The translations under genes and the position numbers were made by a program. The notes below the pieces were generated by a model, which had not been told where the DNA came from, searched no databases, and saw only the letters and a program-made list of their open reading frames with translations. A stretch of 64,000 nt of DNA from Rubricella aquisinus (GTDB taxonomy: Bacteria > Pseudomonadota > Alphaproteobacteria > Rhodobacterales > Rhodobacteraceae). The DNA lies in NCBI RefSeq assembly GCF_014199445.1, contig NZ_JACIJS010000002.1, positions 248,001-312,000 on the forward strand, given 5' to 3'. The first letter of the stretch is position 1. Every line of letters begins with the position of its first letter. Shown piece after piece: positions 1-7,992 of the stretch.

Positions 1-828
1 GATGATCGGATCGCGGTTTTCCTTCCAATCCTTTTCCTCATCCTTGGAGCGGTAATACTCTCGATTGATGTCTCCGACGTGGTGGCCATGGTAGCGGTAG
101 GTTTCGAGTTCGATGAAAAATGGGCCTTCGCCCTTGCGGCACCGGGCCACGAGCTTCTGGGTCAATTCGTTGACGGCCAGAACATCCTGACCATCGACCT
201 TGAAGGCCTCGATGCCAAAAGCTTCGGCGCGGGCGGTGATGGAGCCGGCGGCGATCTCTTCGGTCTTGGTGTATTCGGAATACCCGTTGTTTTCGCACGC
301 ATAAATGACTGGCAAGTTCCAAAGGGCTGCCATGTTCATCACCTCGTACAACAACCCTTGTGCAGTTGCGCCGTCCCCAAAGAAGCAGACCGTCACGTCG
401 TCATGTCCCTGCAACTTGGCCCGAAGTGCCGACCCGGTCGCGATACCCATCGAGCCGCCAACGATGGCATTGGCGCCAAGGTTGCCGTGGCTTTGATCAG
501 CGATGTGCATCGAGCCGCCTTTGCCACGGCAATAGCCTTCTTCCTTACCGAGCAATTCACAAAACATCTGTTTGAATTCAGCGCCCTTTGCGACGCAATG
601 CCCGTGCCCCCGGTGGGTTGATGTGATGCGGTCATTGTCGGTCAATGCTTCGCAGATACCCACGGCGACGGCTTCTTCGCCGGAATACATATGGGTCAAC
701 CCTGGCATTTTGGCCGAGAGGTAGAGTTGGTTGGCGTTATCCTCGAACGTGCGGATCCGCACCATCTGACGATACATGCGCAGGTAGTCGTCCGAATTGG
801 ATTTGGTTGTTTTCTTGGCGGCGCTCAT
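1..828 (-). CDS. TPP-dependent dehydrogenase E1 alpha subunit (acetoin/pyruvate dehydrogenase type), C-terminus cut by window edge
   Basis: The first 276 residues of an E1 alpha subunit are visible and the gene runs off the left edge. The thiamine diphosphate motif is clear: GDGATAQG at 151-158 closing with ENN at 179-181. The family signatures THRGHGHCVAKG (71-82) and RGKGGSMH (101-108) are also present. The family decarboxylates a 2-oxo acid, or cleaves acetoin, and passes the acyl group to a lipoyl E2. The closest match I recall is the AcoA-like branch rather than PdhA. The ATG follows AAAGGATG. It is the last visible gene of the leftward operon behind the regulator, an SDR and the M24-fold protein, so E1 beta and E2 genes are expected beyond the edge. 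The true substrate is not shown by the sequence. Confidence 0.9.
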   Translation of the reverse strand, partial: MSAAKKTTKSNSDDYLRMYRQMVRIRTFEDNANQLYLSAKMPGLTHMYSGEEAVAVGICEALTDNDRITSTHRGHGHCVAKGAEFKQMFCELLGKEEGYCRGKGGSMHIADQSHGNLGANAIVGGSMGIATGSALRAKLQGHDDVTVCFFGDGATAQGLLYEVMNMAALWNLPVIYACENNGYSEYTKTEEIAAGSITARAEAFGIEAFKVDGQDVLAVNELTQKLVARCRKGEGPFFIELETYRYHGHHVGDINREYYRSKDEEKDWKENRDPII

Positions 829-885
829 AGCGGTCATCCTTTGGTGATCGGCCCGGCGACGGATGTCGCCGCCGGGTGTTGCGCG

Positions 886-2184
886 TCAGTAACGATTGGC
901 GATGGGCAGTTCTTCGGCTGGGAAGAGGCTGATCACTTCGCACCCGGTTTCGGTCACGACGACCTCCTCCTCGATCCGCGCGGCGGAATACCCGTCCGCG
1001 GCAGGGCAGTATGTCTCCAGCGCGAACACCATGCCGGTCTGGATCTCCATCGGGTGATCGAGGCTGATGGCCCGGCTGATGATTGGCCGCTCGTGTAAGG
1101 CAAGCCCAAGCCCATGCCCGAATTGCAGGCCAAATGCCGCGTCCTCATTGGGAAAACCGAGGCTTTCGGCAGTAGGCCAAACCTCTGCCACCTTGTCGGT
1201 CGTGACACCCGGTTTGATCATCGCGATAGAGGCATCAATCCATTCGCGTGCCTTTACATAAGCGTCGTTTTGCGCGGGCGTGGCCCGGCCCACATTGAAT
1301 GTGCGGTAATAACAGGTCCGATATCCCTGATAACTTTGCAGAATATCAAAGAATGCCTGATCACCTGGGCGGATCAATCGATCCGTGAAGTTATGGGGGT
1401 GCGGATTGCAGCGCTCGCCGGAAATGGCATTGATTGCCTCCACATCGTCGGAGCCCATTTCATAGAGCATCTTGTTCGACAGCGCGACGATATCGCTTTC
1501 CCGCACACCCGGTTTCAGTTCCTCATAGATCATATGATAGACACCATCGACCATCGCGGCCGCTTGGGTCAGAAGCTGGATTTCGTCCCAGTTCTTGATC
1601 TCACGCGCGGCCAGCATGATTTGCTGCCCGTCAACCACGTTGATGCCTTCTTCGCGCAGGGCGTGGAACATTGCGGTTTCGGCATAATCAACGCCCACGG
1701 GCATGTCCGCCATGCCTGCTTCCTTGATCAGACGGGCAATTTCCTTGGCGTATTTCTGCATCAAGCCGAATTCGGGCGGGATTGTGCCCCGCATCCCGAC
1801 CACACCGGCAAGACAGTGATCCGGCTCCAACCAGTCGGAATGCCGCTTATGGTGCATCGCAGCCGAGCCGAAATCCCACACATACGGGCTGTCATCCCCT
1901 GTCAGCAGGCAGAACCGGCACATCTTGTCCCGCTCCCATTCGCCGATCTTGGTCGCACTGACATATCGGATATTGTTCACATCGAACAAAAGCAGAGTAC
2001 CTGCATTGGAATTCTGCAAGGCTTGCCGCGTCCGGGCGAGGCGGTAGCGACGCAACCGATCATGGTCAATCCGCCGCTCAAAATCGACGGAGTTGTGCCC
2101 CCATGCCGGAATGCGCTCCCGCCATTCCCAATTGGGTTCCAGATCCTGTGGTGTGAGCATATTCGGCATAAGTGCGCGTGACAT
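886..2184 (-). CDS. M24 (creatinase/aminopeptidase P fold) family protein with substituted metal ligand
   Basis: This 432-residue protein has a creatinase-type N-terminal domain (about 45-190) followed by a pita-bread M24 domain (about 200-415). Four of the five usual metal ligands align: Asp280, His357 in FGHGLG, Glu390 and Glu405. The second Asp of the canonical D-I-T-R-T block is Cys291 here (block CYYRT). M24 proteins are metallopeptidases or non-peptidases such as creatinase, ectoine hydrolase and the DMSP lyase DddP. The operon context (regulator, SDR, E1) argues for a small-molecule substrate, but that is inference. It starts 64 bases after the SDR gene and precedes the E1 gene. Confidence 0.85.
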   Translation of the reverse strand: MSRALMPNMLTPQDLEPNWEWRERIPAWGHNSVDFERRIDHDRLRRYRLARTRQALQNSNAGTLLLFDVNNIRYVSATKIGEWERDKMCRFCLLTGDDSPYVWDFGSAAMHHKRHSDWLEPDHCLAGVVGMRGTIPPEFGLMQKYAKEIARLIKEAGMADMPVGVDYAETAMFHALREEGINVVDGQQIMLAAREIKNWDEIQLLTQAAAMVDGVYHMIYEELKPGVRESDIVALSNKMLYEMGSDDVEAINAISGERCNPHPHNFTDRLIRPGDQAFFDILQSYQGYRTCYYRTFNVGRATPAQNDAYVKAREWIDASIAMIKPGVTTDKVAEVWPTAESLGFPNEDAAFGLQFGHGLGLALHERPIISRAISLDHPMEIQTGMVFALETYCPAADGYSAARIEEEVVVTETGCEVISLFPAEELPIANRY

Positions 2185-2248
2185 GAAAAACTCCTCCCGG
2201 ATGCGCCGCGCGCACCCGTTTTGATTGAAATATTAGGGATTTAGCGGG

Positions 2249-3058
2249 TTACTTCGTGACCCAACCACCATCGATGGAGATCATCTGACCCGTCATGTAG
2301 TCGCTGTCATTTGACGCGAGGAAGGACGCCGTACCGATGATATCCTTCGGGTAGGAGACGCGTTTGATCACAAGGTTATTGTCAACGATGTCGTCATAGG
2401 CCTGCCCGGCCCGCTCCTTGAAACCGATCTCCACAAGGTCCTTGTCGAGCTGTTCCCAAAGCGGCGTGACCACAACGCCGGGCGCATATCCGTTTACGGT
2501 GATATTATGCTCCGCCAACCCAAGGGCCCCACATTCCGTCAACGCAAGGCAGCCATATTTCGAGGTGCAGTAAACGGTCACATCCACCAACGGCTTGCGC
2601 GATGCGATCGAACCCACATTGATGAGTTTATAGGGGTGATCCTCCATCGGACCTTGGGCAATCATTTGGCGGGCGGTTTCCTGCATACCAAGCCACATCG
2701 CCTTGGTATTGACGTTCATGATCAGATCCCAGTTGTCCTCATCAATATCCATGAAGAAGCGTGGTTTATTGAGACCGGCGTTAAAGAGACCCACATTGAC
2801 GGAGCCGAACGCCTCAACCGTGGCTGCCACCGCTGCGGCGTTGTCCTCCCGCTTGGTGACGTCCATCGTGACTGCAATCGCCTTGCCGTTGCCCTCCGCA
2901 TTGATCTTGTCCGCCACCTTCTGTGCTTCGGAACCATCCAAATCACCAAGGCAGACATTTGCGCCTTGAGCGGCAAAGGCCTCGGCATTGGCCGCACCCA
3001 TACCGCGCGCGGCACCAGTGATCAGGATATTTTTTCCTTTGAGGCGATTGGGGTCCAT
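2249..3058 (-). CDS. SDR-family NAD(P)-dependent dehydrogenase
   Basis: A 269-residue classical short-chain dehydrogenase. The cofactor loop TGAARGMG is at 14-21, the catalytic triad is Ser150, Tyr163, Lys167 (YCTSK), and the C-terminal DYMTGQ signature is present. I chose the ATG at 3058 because GGGAGG lies just upstream; the open frame continues upstream only as antisense-like noise inside the regulator gene. It starts 10 bases after the regulator stop, so the two are cotranscribed. Shared blocks such as GMQE.ARQMIAQG and PGVV.T..WEQ.D.DL with the SDR at 6146 mark the two as paralogues. The substrate is probably a polyol or hydroxyketone (inference). Confidence 0.92.
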   Translation of the reverse strand: MDPNRLKGKNILITGAARGMGAANAEAFAAQGANVCLGDLDGSEAQKVADKINAEGNGKAIAVTMDVTKREDNAAAVAATVEAFGSVNVGLFNAGLNKPRFFMDIDEDNWDLIMNVNTKAMWLGMQETARQMIAQGPMEDHPYKLINVGSIASRKPLVDVTVYCTSKYGCLALTECGALGLAEHNITVNGYAPGVVVTPLWEQLDKDLVEIGFKERAGQAYDDIVDNNLVIKRVSYPKDIIGTASFLASNDSDYMTGQMISIDGGWVTK

Positions 3059-3068
3059 GGTTTCCTCC

Positions 3069-4895
3069 CTAAGTGACCGGTTTATTAAGTATTTGTTCGG
3101 TGTTGGCTTGCACGCGCTTGAGCGCCTCGGCCGGTGACACCAACCCGCGCAGCATGTCGTGAAGTTCGGTCCCGCAAATCGCGATGACCTCGGAAATCTC
3201 AGGCACTGGGGGCCGCGGCCAGTATTGCAGCTCATCCCGCCAGGACATCTGATCGACCATTTCAAAGATCGGCGACAGGCGCCGCACCGATGGGTCGGAA
3301 CCGACCGAATATCGTGGCGCCGTCCGGCTCCCGTTTTGGGCATAGAGTTTTTGCGCCGCCGGGGACGTGAATGAAACCAAGGCTTCAACCGTTTCGTCGA
3401 TGCGATCCTCGGATAGATTGGCCGGAACGCACAAGACATAGCCGCCAACTGGCGCGATCGGCACACCCTCTGGCCCATGGGGATGGGGAAGATAGCCCGT
3501 GTTCCCATATGCCTGACAGGTGCTGTCCAACTCGAAATACGGTGCCAAAAGCGTGTAGCCATAAGCCATCGCCACCTTGCCTTCCGCAAACGGGCGAACG
3601 CGCTCATACCAAGACATCGACAGGATATCAGGTGGCGAATATTGCAGGAGTTCCATGAGGTAGTCGGCGGCATCCCGCGCCTTGTCCGTGTCGAACATCG
3701 GGCGAAGTCCGCCCTTAGACAGACGAGAGGCATCAAAACCGCCGGCAATCTTCGGCAAGTCAAAAATCGGCTGACCGAAATCCGCGCAGGTCATCATGAA
3801 AGTGTGGCCAAGAGCTGTGCCCCGCGCCGCATTCCATGCCACGCCATAACGTCCCTTAAGCGGTTCGTGAAAATGTTTAGCCGCCTTCAAAACGGCGTCG
3901 GTCGTGGACGGGGGCTCCAGCCCACCTGCCGCAAACCAATCCTTCCGATAAAACATCATCTCTGGCGTGGTCTGGCTGGGCACACCATAAGGCACGCCGT
4001 TCCAATGGGCAGCCTGCCACCCTGCTGTGTGAAAATCTCCGGGATCGAGCCGGTCCACGTCCATAATCTCTGGCAGGGCGCGGATAACGCCCTTTTCGAC
4101 AAACTCACCAACCCATGGCAAATCAACCGCGATAAGGTCATAGCGGCTTTGAGCGCGGGCGGCATTGCGGAGCGCCTCCTCACGCAGGCGGTCAATGGAA
4201 AAAGCCCGCTGACTGATATCAGTGCCTATGATCTGTTCAAATTGACGCTTGAGGTTCTCCATCACCATAAATGTGGGGTCACCATGCACCAGAATGCGCA
4301 AGCCACCCGAGAGCTTTAAAGGTTCGGGAAGAACCCGGGGAGGCGGGATATTCGCCTGACCCGGCTGATAAGACCCGCCAAAATAATAATCGTCCTGTGA
4401 AGGGTGCGGATCGGCGGCGCCAAATGAATTGCGCGCGATCCTCTCAATACGTTCGGCCAGTTGTGTAAAGGATTGCAATAGCTTAGGGCTTGGATGAAGT
4501 GAAAAAGTCTTGCCGCTCTTGGTACGGGCGCGTTGCTCCACCAGACCCGCTGCCTGAATTTCGGCAAGGCGCCGCATTCCCGTCGCATATGGTACGCCAG
4601 AGGCCGCGACCATGGAGGACGGCGACACGATGCGGCCATCACAATGGCCCTGCACCAGATGAAGCAACATGTTCAGATGGGGATTGGGCGTGTTGGGATC
4701 GATCGTGTTGTCGATCTCAACCATGACGTCTTCAAGAAACCGAGTGGTTTGCAAAAGCTCGGGATTGGCCGTCACCAAAATCGAACTTTCCGCAGCGGCC
4801 TGCGGAAGTTGTCCATTTTGAAATGTCTGTGACGAATAAGACTGCATTGGCCCCGATGTGATCTTAGGTGTGGGTTTGTGGCGCGAGTCGCTCAT
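3069..4895 (-). CDS. cytoplasmic transcription regulator: winged helix fused to ABC solute-binding-protein (SBP_bac_1-like) domain
   Basis: The 608-residue product has a disordered N-terminus (1-55), a MarR/IclR-like winged-helix segment (about 70-135, with SPSSMVAASGVPYATGMRRL as recognition region) and then a full extracellular-solute-binding fold (about 197-600: ILVHGDPTF, PYGVPSQTTPEMMFYRKDWF, FAEGKVAMAYG). No signal peptide or membrane segment is visible, so the binding domain should work inside the cell as the ligand sensor. I chose the ATG at 4895 (GGAG 8 bases upstream). It is divergent from the binding-protein operon across a region with repeated CCAAAATGG-like sites, as expected for a local regulator of both operons. 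Family identity of each half comes from motif reading, so the exact families are tentative. Confidence 0.8.
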   Translation of the reverse strand: MSDSRHKPTPKITSGPMQSYSSQTFQNGQLPQAAAESSILVTANPELLQTTRFLEDVMVEIDNTIDPNTPNPHLNMLLHLVQGHCDGRIVSPSSMVAASGVPYATGMRRLAEIQAAGLVEQRARTKSGKTFSLHPSPKLLQSFTQLAERIERIARNSFGAADPHPSQDDYYFGGSYQPGQANIPPPRVLPEPLKLSGGLRILVHGDPTFMVMENLKRQFEQIIGTDISQRAFSIDRLREEALRNAARAQSRYDLIAVDLPWVGEFVEKGVIRALPEIMDVDRLDPGDFHTAGWQAAHWNGVPYGVPSQTTPEMMFYRKDWFAAGGLEPPSTTDAVLKAAKHFHEPLKGRYGVAWNAARGTALGHTFMMTCADFGQPIFDLPKIAGGFDASRLSKGGLRPMFDTDKARDAADYLMELLQYSPPDILSMSWYERVRPFAEGKVAMAYGYTLLAPYFELDSTCQAYGNTGYLPHPHGPEGVPIAPVGGYVLCVPANLSEDRIDETVEALVSFTSPAAQKLYAQNGSRTAPRYSVGSDPSVRRLSPIFEMVDQMSWRDELQYWPRPPVPEISEVIAICGTELHDMLRGLVSPAEALKRVQANTEQILNKPVT

Positions 4896-4903
4896 ACTTG
4901 CTC

Positions 4904-4981
4904 TCCAAAATGTCCAATTTGATATCAAGCCAGTATGGGCCATTTATCCATTTTGGATATACTGTTATTCAAAATGGATGA
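4904..4981. promoter_or_regulatory. divergent promoter region with repeated CCAAAATGGA operator-like sites
   Basis: The palindrome TATCCATTTTGGATA lies at 4945-4959. A one-mismatch copy (ATTCAAAATGGAT) is at 4967-4979 and a half-like copy (TCCAAAATGTCCA) at 4904-4916. Another CCATTTTG is at 4813-4820 inside the regulator gene. A good -10-like TATACT (4958-4963, rightward) overlaps the palindrome, so a bound protein would cover the promoter of the transporter operon. The operator role is inferred from position and symmetry. Confidence 0.6.
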
Positions 4982-5103
4982 GATTGAGGGGGCCGGAGAA
5001 CGCTCGAATCGCGTTCGATAGCTGCAGATTGCACCGGATTTGCCTGCCCCTCGTGGTCGGCAAGCGCAGTCACCTAGCGAACAACCTTCTGGGAGGAACA
5101 AGA

Positions 5104-6066
5104 ATGAAAATGACTTACAAAGTCGCCCTTGCCTGCACGACGGCTCTGATTGGCAGCTCCGCCTATGCGGGAGGCCACGGCACGTTTACGATCGGCATTA
5201 CGCAGAACAATGTCGGTGTCGACAGCTATCAGACAACCTATGAGCAAGCCTTCATCGCAGCGGCAGAAGCAAATGACAGCGTCGAAGTCGTCGTGCTGGA
5301 TGCAGGCGGCGACGTGGCCCGTCAAATCGCTCAGATGGAAGATTTGATCCAGCAGGAAGTCGACGCGATCATCGTGTGGCCAACCAATGGTGAAGCGGTC
5401 ATCCCCGCTGTCCGCAAGGCGCACCAGGCCGACATTCCCGTGATCGTCACGAATTCCAACATTGCTGAGCAAGGTTTTGAATTCGTGTCATCCTTCTCTG
5501 GCCCCGACAACGTCACACAAGGCTCACGCTCCGCTGAAATCATGTGCGACCGCTTTAAGGCGCTCGGGATCGAAAACGAAGCGAAAGTGGTGCACATCAC
5601 GGGTCAGCCTGGCTACACCACGGCCATTGAACGCGCGCAGGGTTTCAACGACCGCCTGCCTGAAGTTTGCCCGAACGTGGAGCAGATTGATCAGCAGCCC
5701 GGCGATTGGAACCGCGAAAAGTCCCAGCAGGTGATGGAAGCGTTCCTCGTCAAGTATGACGACATTGACGGCGTCTATTCCGGCGATGACAACATGGGTG
5801 TTGGCGCATTGAACGCAGCGCTCGCGGCAAACCGTGCTGAAGGGATCACCTTCGTCGGGGCGACGAACTTCGCCGTTGGTTATGAGGCGATGGCAGATGG
5901 CACCTATTGGGGCTCTATCTACCAGTCCCCTGTGGACGATGCCGAGGCCGCTCTCAAAACCGCTCTCGACGTGCTAAAGGGCGAAGAAGTCCCCTTCCTG
6001 AATTACTTCGATACGCCGAAGATCACTCAGGAAAACATGGACGAGTTCACGAAGCCCGTCTTCTAA
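5104..6066 (+). CDS. ribose-type sugar ABC transporter periplasmic binding protein
   Basis: A 320-residue secreted binding protein. The N-terminus MKMTYKVALACTTALIGSSA is a signal peptide ending near AYA-GG. The mature part is a Peripla_BP_4 (RbsB-like) fold: FTIGITQNN, then MEDLIQQEVDAIIVWP, IPVIVTNSN, and a hinge-region DGVYSGDDNMGVGAL. The frame is open further upstream, but the ATG at 5104 has GGGAGG seven bases before it and starts a proper signal sequence. It heads the operon with an SDR, two permeases and the ATPase. The ligand is probably a small sugar, polyol or autoinducer-like molecule; the sequence alone does not tell. Confidence 0.92.
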   Translation: MKMTYKVALACTTALIGSSAYAGGHGTFTIGITQNNVGVDSYQTTYEQAFIAAAEANDSVEVVVLDAGGDVARQIAQMEDLIQQEVDAIIVWPTNGEAVIPAVRKAHQADIPVIVTNSNIAEQGFEFVSSFSGPDNVTQGSRSAEIMCDRFKALGIENEAKVVHITGQPGYTTAIERAQGFNDRLPEVCPNVEQIDQQPGDWNREKSQQVMEAFLVKYDDIDGVYSGDDNMGVGALNAALAANRAEGITFVGATNFAVGYEAMADGTYWGSIYQSPVDDAEAALKTALDVLKGEEVPFLNYFDTPKITQENMDEFTKPVF

Positions 6067-6080
6067 GCTCCTCCCGAGTG

Positions 6081-6110
6081 ATGCGGGGCGGCATTAGTGT
6101 CGCCCCGTAT
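6081..6110 (+). other. intercistronic GC hairpin behind the binding-protein gene
   Basis: CGGGGCG (6084-6090) and CGCCCCG (6101-6107) form a perfect 7-bp stem with a 10-base loop just after the binding-protein stop. No T tract follows, so it looks like an mRNA-stabilising or partial-attenuation hairpin that would favour binding-protein expression over the downstream genes (inference). Confidence 0.5.
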
Positions 6111-6145
6111 CCGACTTCACGATATAAAATATAAGGTGAACCACG

Positions 6146-6958
6146 ATGGGGCGCGTCAAAGGACGGTCCTGCATTGTGACCGGCGCGGCACAGGGGATAG
6201 GTCGTGCCATAGGTGAAGCACTGCTGGACGAAGGGGCGAACGTATGTTTCGCCGACATCAACGAAGCAAAAGTTGCATCCGTAGCAGCCGAAAATAATGA
6301 ACGCGCCGTGATCAACGATGCGCGCGTCATCCACGCCGCCGTAGATGTGACAAAGCGCGGACAAGTCCGCGACATGATCTCAAAAACGGCGGACACGTTT
6401 GGCCGGGTCGATGTGAAATTCAACAATGCCGGTGTCAATAAGCCGATGAATTTTCTCGATGTGACCGAGGAAAACTGGAAGTTCGTTATGGATATCAACG
6501 GGCTTGGCTGCATGATCGGGATGCAGGAAGCCGCCCGACAGATGATCGCACAGGGGCGCGACATGGATGACATGGCGGGTAAGATCATCAACACCGCTTC
6601 CGTGGCCAGCCGGCAGGGTTTTAACAACGTGGCCCCCTACTGCGCCAGCAAATGGGCCGTGGTAGCACTCACCCAGTCAGGCGCACGAGATCTGGCAAAG
6701 CATGGGATCACCGTGACCGGGTTCGCCCCCGGCGTTGTCGCCACAGAAATGTGGGAGCAAGTCGATGAGGACCTGATGGCCATCGGCGCTGCTGACCGTC
6801 CGGGTCAGGCGATGGAAGAATTCTCCGCTGATATCCTGAAAGGCCGCGTGGCCACGACAAAGGATGTCACCGGCACCACAACGTTTCTGGCCTCACGGGC
6901 CAGCGACTACATGACCGGTCAGATCGTAATGATCGACGGAGGAATGACCCTCGTTTGA
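6146..6958 (+). CDS. SDR-family oxidoreductase, paralogue of the divergent SDR
   Basis: A 270-residue classical SDR with TGAAQGIG at 12-19, NNAG at 93-96, Ser152, Tyr165 and Lys169 (YCASK), and C-terminal DYMTGQIVMIDGG. The PGVVATEMWEQVD stretch resembles acetoin/butanediol and sugar-alcohol dehydrogenases. Its insertion inside a transporter operon, between the binding protein and the permeases, suggests that it oxidises the imported compound. Two related SDRs, one in each divergent operon, could act on two positions or on successive intermediates of one substrate (inference). Confidence 0.92.
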   Translation: MGRVKGRSCIVTGAAQGIGRAIGEALLDEGANVCFADINEAKVASVAAENNERAVINDARVIHAAVDVTKRGQVRDMISKTADTFGRVDVKFNNAGVNKPMNFLDVTEENWKFVMDINGLGCMIGMQEAARQMIAQGRDMDDMAGKIINTASVASRQGFNNVAPYCASKWAVVALTQSGARDLAKHGITVTGFAPGVVATEMWEQVDEDLMAIGAADRPGQAMEEFSADILKGRVATTKDVTGTTTFLASRASDYMTGQIVMIDGGMTLV

Positions 6959-7006
6959 CCCAAATCGTGTTTGGGACAGATGACAGGTCACGAGGGGAGG
7001 AAAAAA

Positions 7007-7981
7007 ATGGCAGAGCTGACAAAAAAAAGCATCGGCGGATTTCTGGCAAAGCAGGGTATTCTGGTCGCCTTTCTGGTCTTTATGGTGGTGTTTGCCATCG
7101 CAAACCCGCGCTTCATCGACATCGACAATATCTCCGGCGTGATCCGCTCATCCGCCATTTTGGGCGTAATGGCCCTTGGCGTGACGTTTGTGGTGATTGG
7201 CGGCAACCTCGACCTGTCGGTCGGCTCGATGATGTCCTTCTCTACGATTGTGGTTCTCGATCTGCATGACAAGATCGGCCCCGCATTAGCTATTCCGGGC
7301 ATGTTCGCTATGACACTTTGCCTCGGTGCATTCATCGGTTTTCTGGTGGGGTATCTGAAACTCAACTCCTTGATCGTCACATTGGGAATGTTGTCGGCCA
7401 TCCATGGCCTGACGCTCACCTATTCCGGCGGTCAGAACATGGATATCGCGGACAAGCAGAACACTTGGTTCGATTTCTTTGGGCAAGGGTCGATGCTGGG
7501 CATTCCGGTTCCGATCCTGATTTTCGCGCTTCTTGCCGCTGGATTGAGCCTCGTGCTGTCCAAAACACCGTTCGGTCGAAAGGTCTATGCCGTGGGCGGC
7601 AATGGGACGGCGGCCACCTTTTCGGGCATCCCGCGCGCCCGCGTGGTTTTCATGACCTATATTCTGTCGTCCTTCTGCGTTGCGACCGCGGGCCTTATTC
7701 AGGCCAGCCGAAGCCTCGGTAGCCAAAACACGGTTGGACAAGGGTTAGAGCTTGAAGTGCTGGCGGCGGTCATCCTCGGTGGAGCGTCCTTGCTTGGTGG
7801 ATCTGGCACCGTCTTTAAGACTGTCATTGGTGTGCTCATCCTCGGCTTCATCCAGAACGGTCTGCTGCTCATGGGTCTCGCCTTCTATGCTCAGTATGTC
7901 GTGACTTGGGTCATCATCATTCTTGCCGTTTGGCTGGACATTGCAGCAAAGCGTGGCCGCCTCTGGTCGCCAATCGCGTAA
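7007..7981 (+). CDS. ribose-type ABC transporter permease 1
   Basis: A 324-residue inner-membrane protein of the RbsC/BPD_transp_2 family with about eight to ten hydrophobic segments. The family blocks GGNLDLSVGSMM (early) and GGASLLGGSGTVFKTVIGV (late) are present. The frame also permits a TTG start at 6971, but the ATG at 7007 has GGGAGG nearby and a normal family N-terminus. It forms the translocation channel with the next permease. Having two different permease genes points to a heterodimeric pore. Confidence 0.93.
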   Translation: MAELTKKSIGGFLAKQGILVAFLVFMVVFAIANPRFIDIDNISGVIRSSAILGVMALGVTFVVIGGNLDLSVGSMMSFSTIVVLDLHDKIGPALAIPGMFAMTLCLGAFIGFLVGYLKLNSLIVTLGMLSAIHGLTLTYSGGQNMDIADKQNTWFDFFGQGSMLGIPVPILIFALLAAGLSLVLSKTPFGRKVYAVGGNGTAATFSGIPRARVVFMTYILSSFCVATAGLIQASRSLGSQNTVGQGLELEVLAAVILGGASLLGGSGTVFKTVIGVLILGFIQNGLLLMGLAFYAQYVVTWVIIILAVWLDIAAKRGRLWSPIA

Positions 7982-7992
7982 GGAGAGCGGGC

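Noticed and set aside
886-2184. Identification as the DMSP lyase DddP
   Set aside because: It shares the M24 fold, but the motif blocks and N-terminus differ, and DddP keeps the second metal Asp. The gene context is also not that of a DMSP locus.
2249-3763. Long leftward frame that would give the SDR a 235-residue N-terminal extension
   Set aside because: The extension overlaps the regulator gene in another frame and has Arg/Trp-rich noise composition. The SDR domain starts cleanly at 3058 with GGGAGG.
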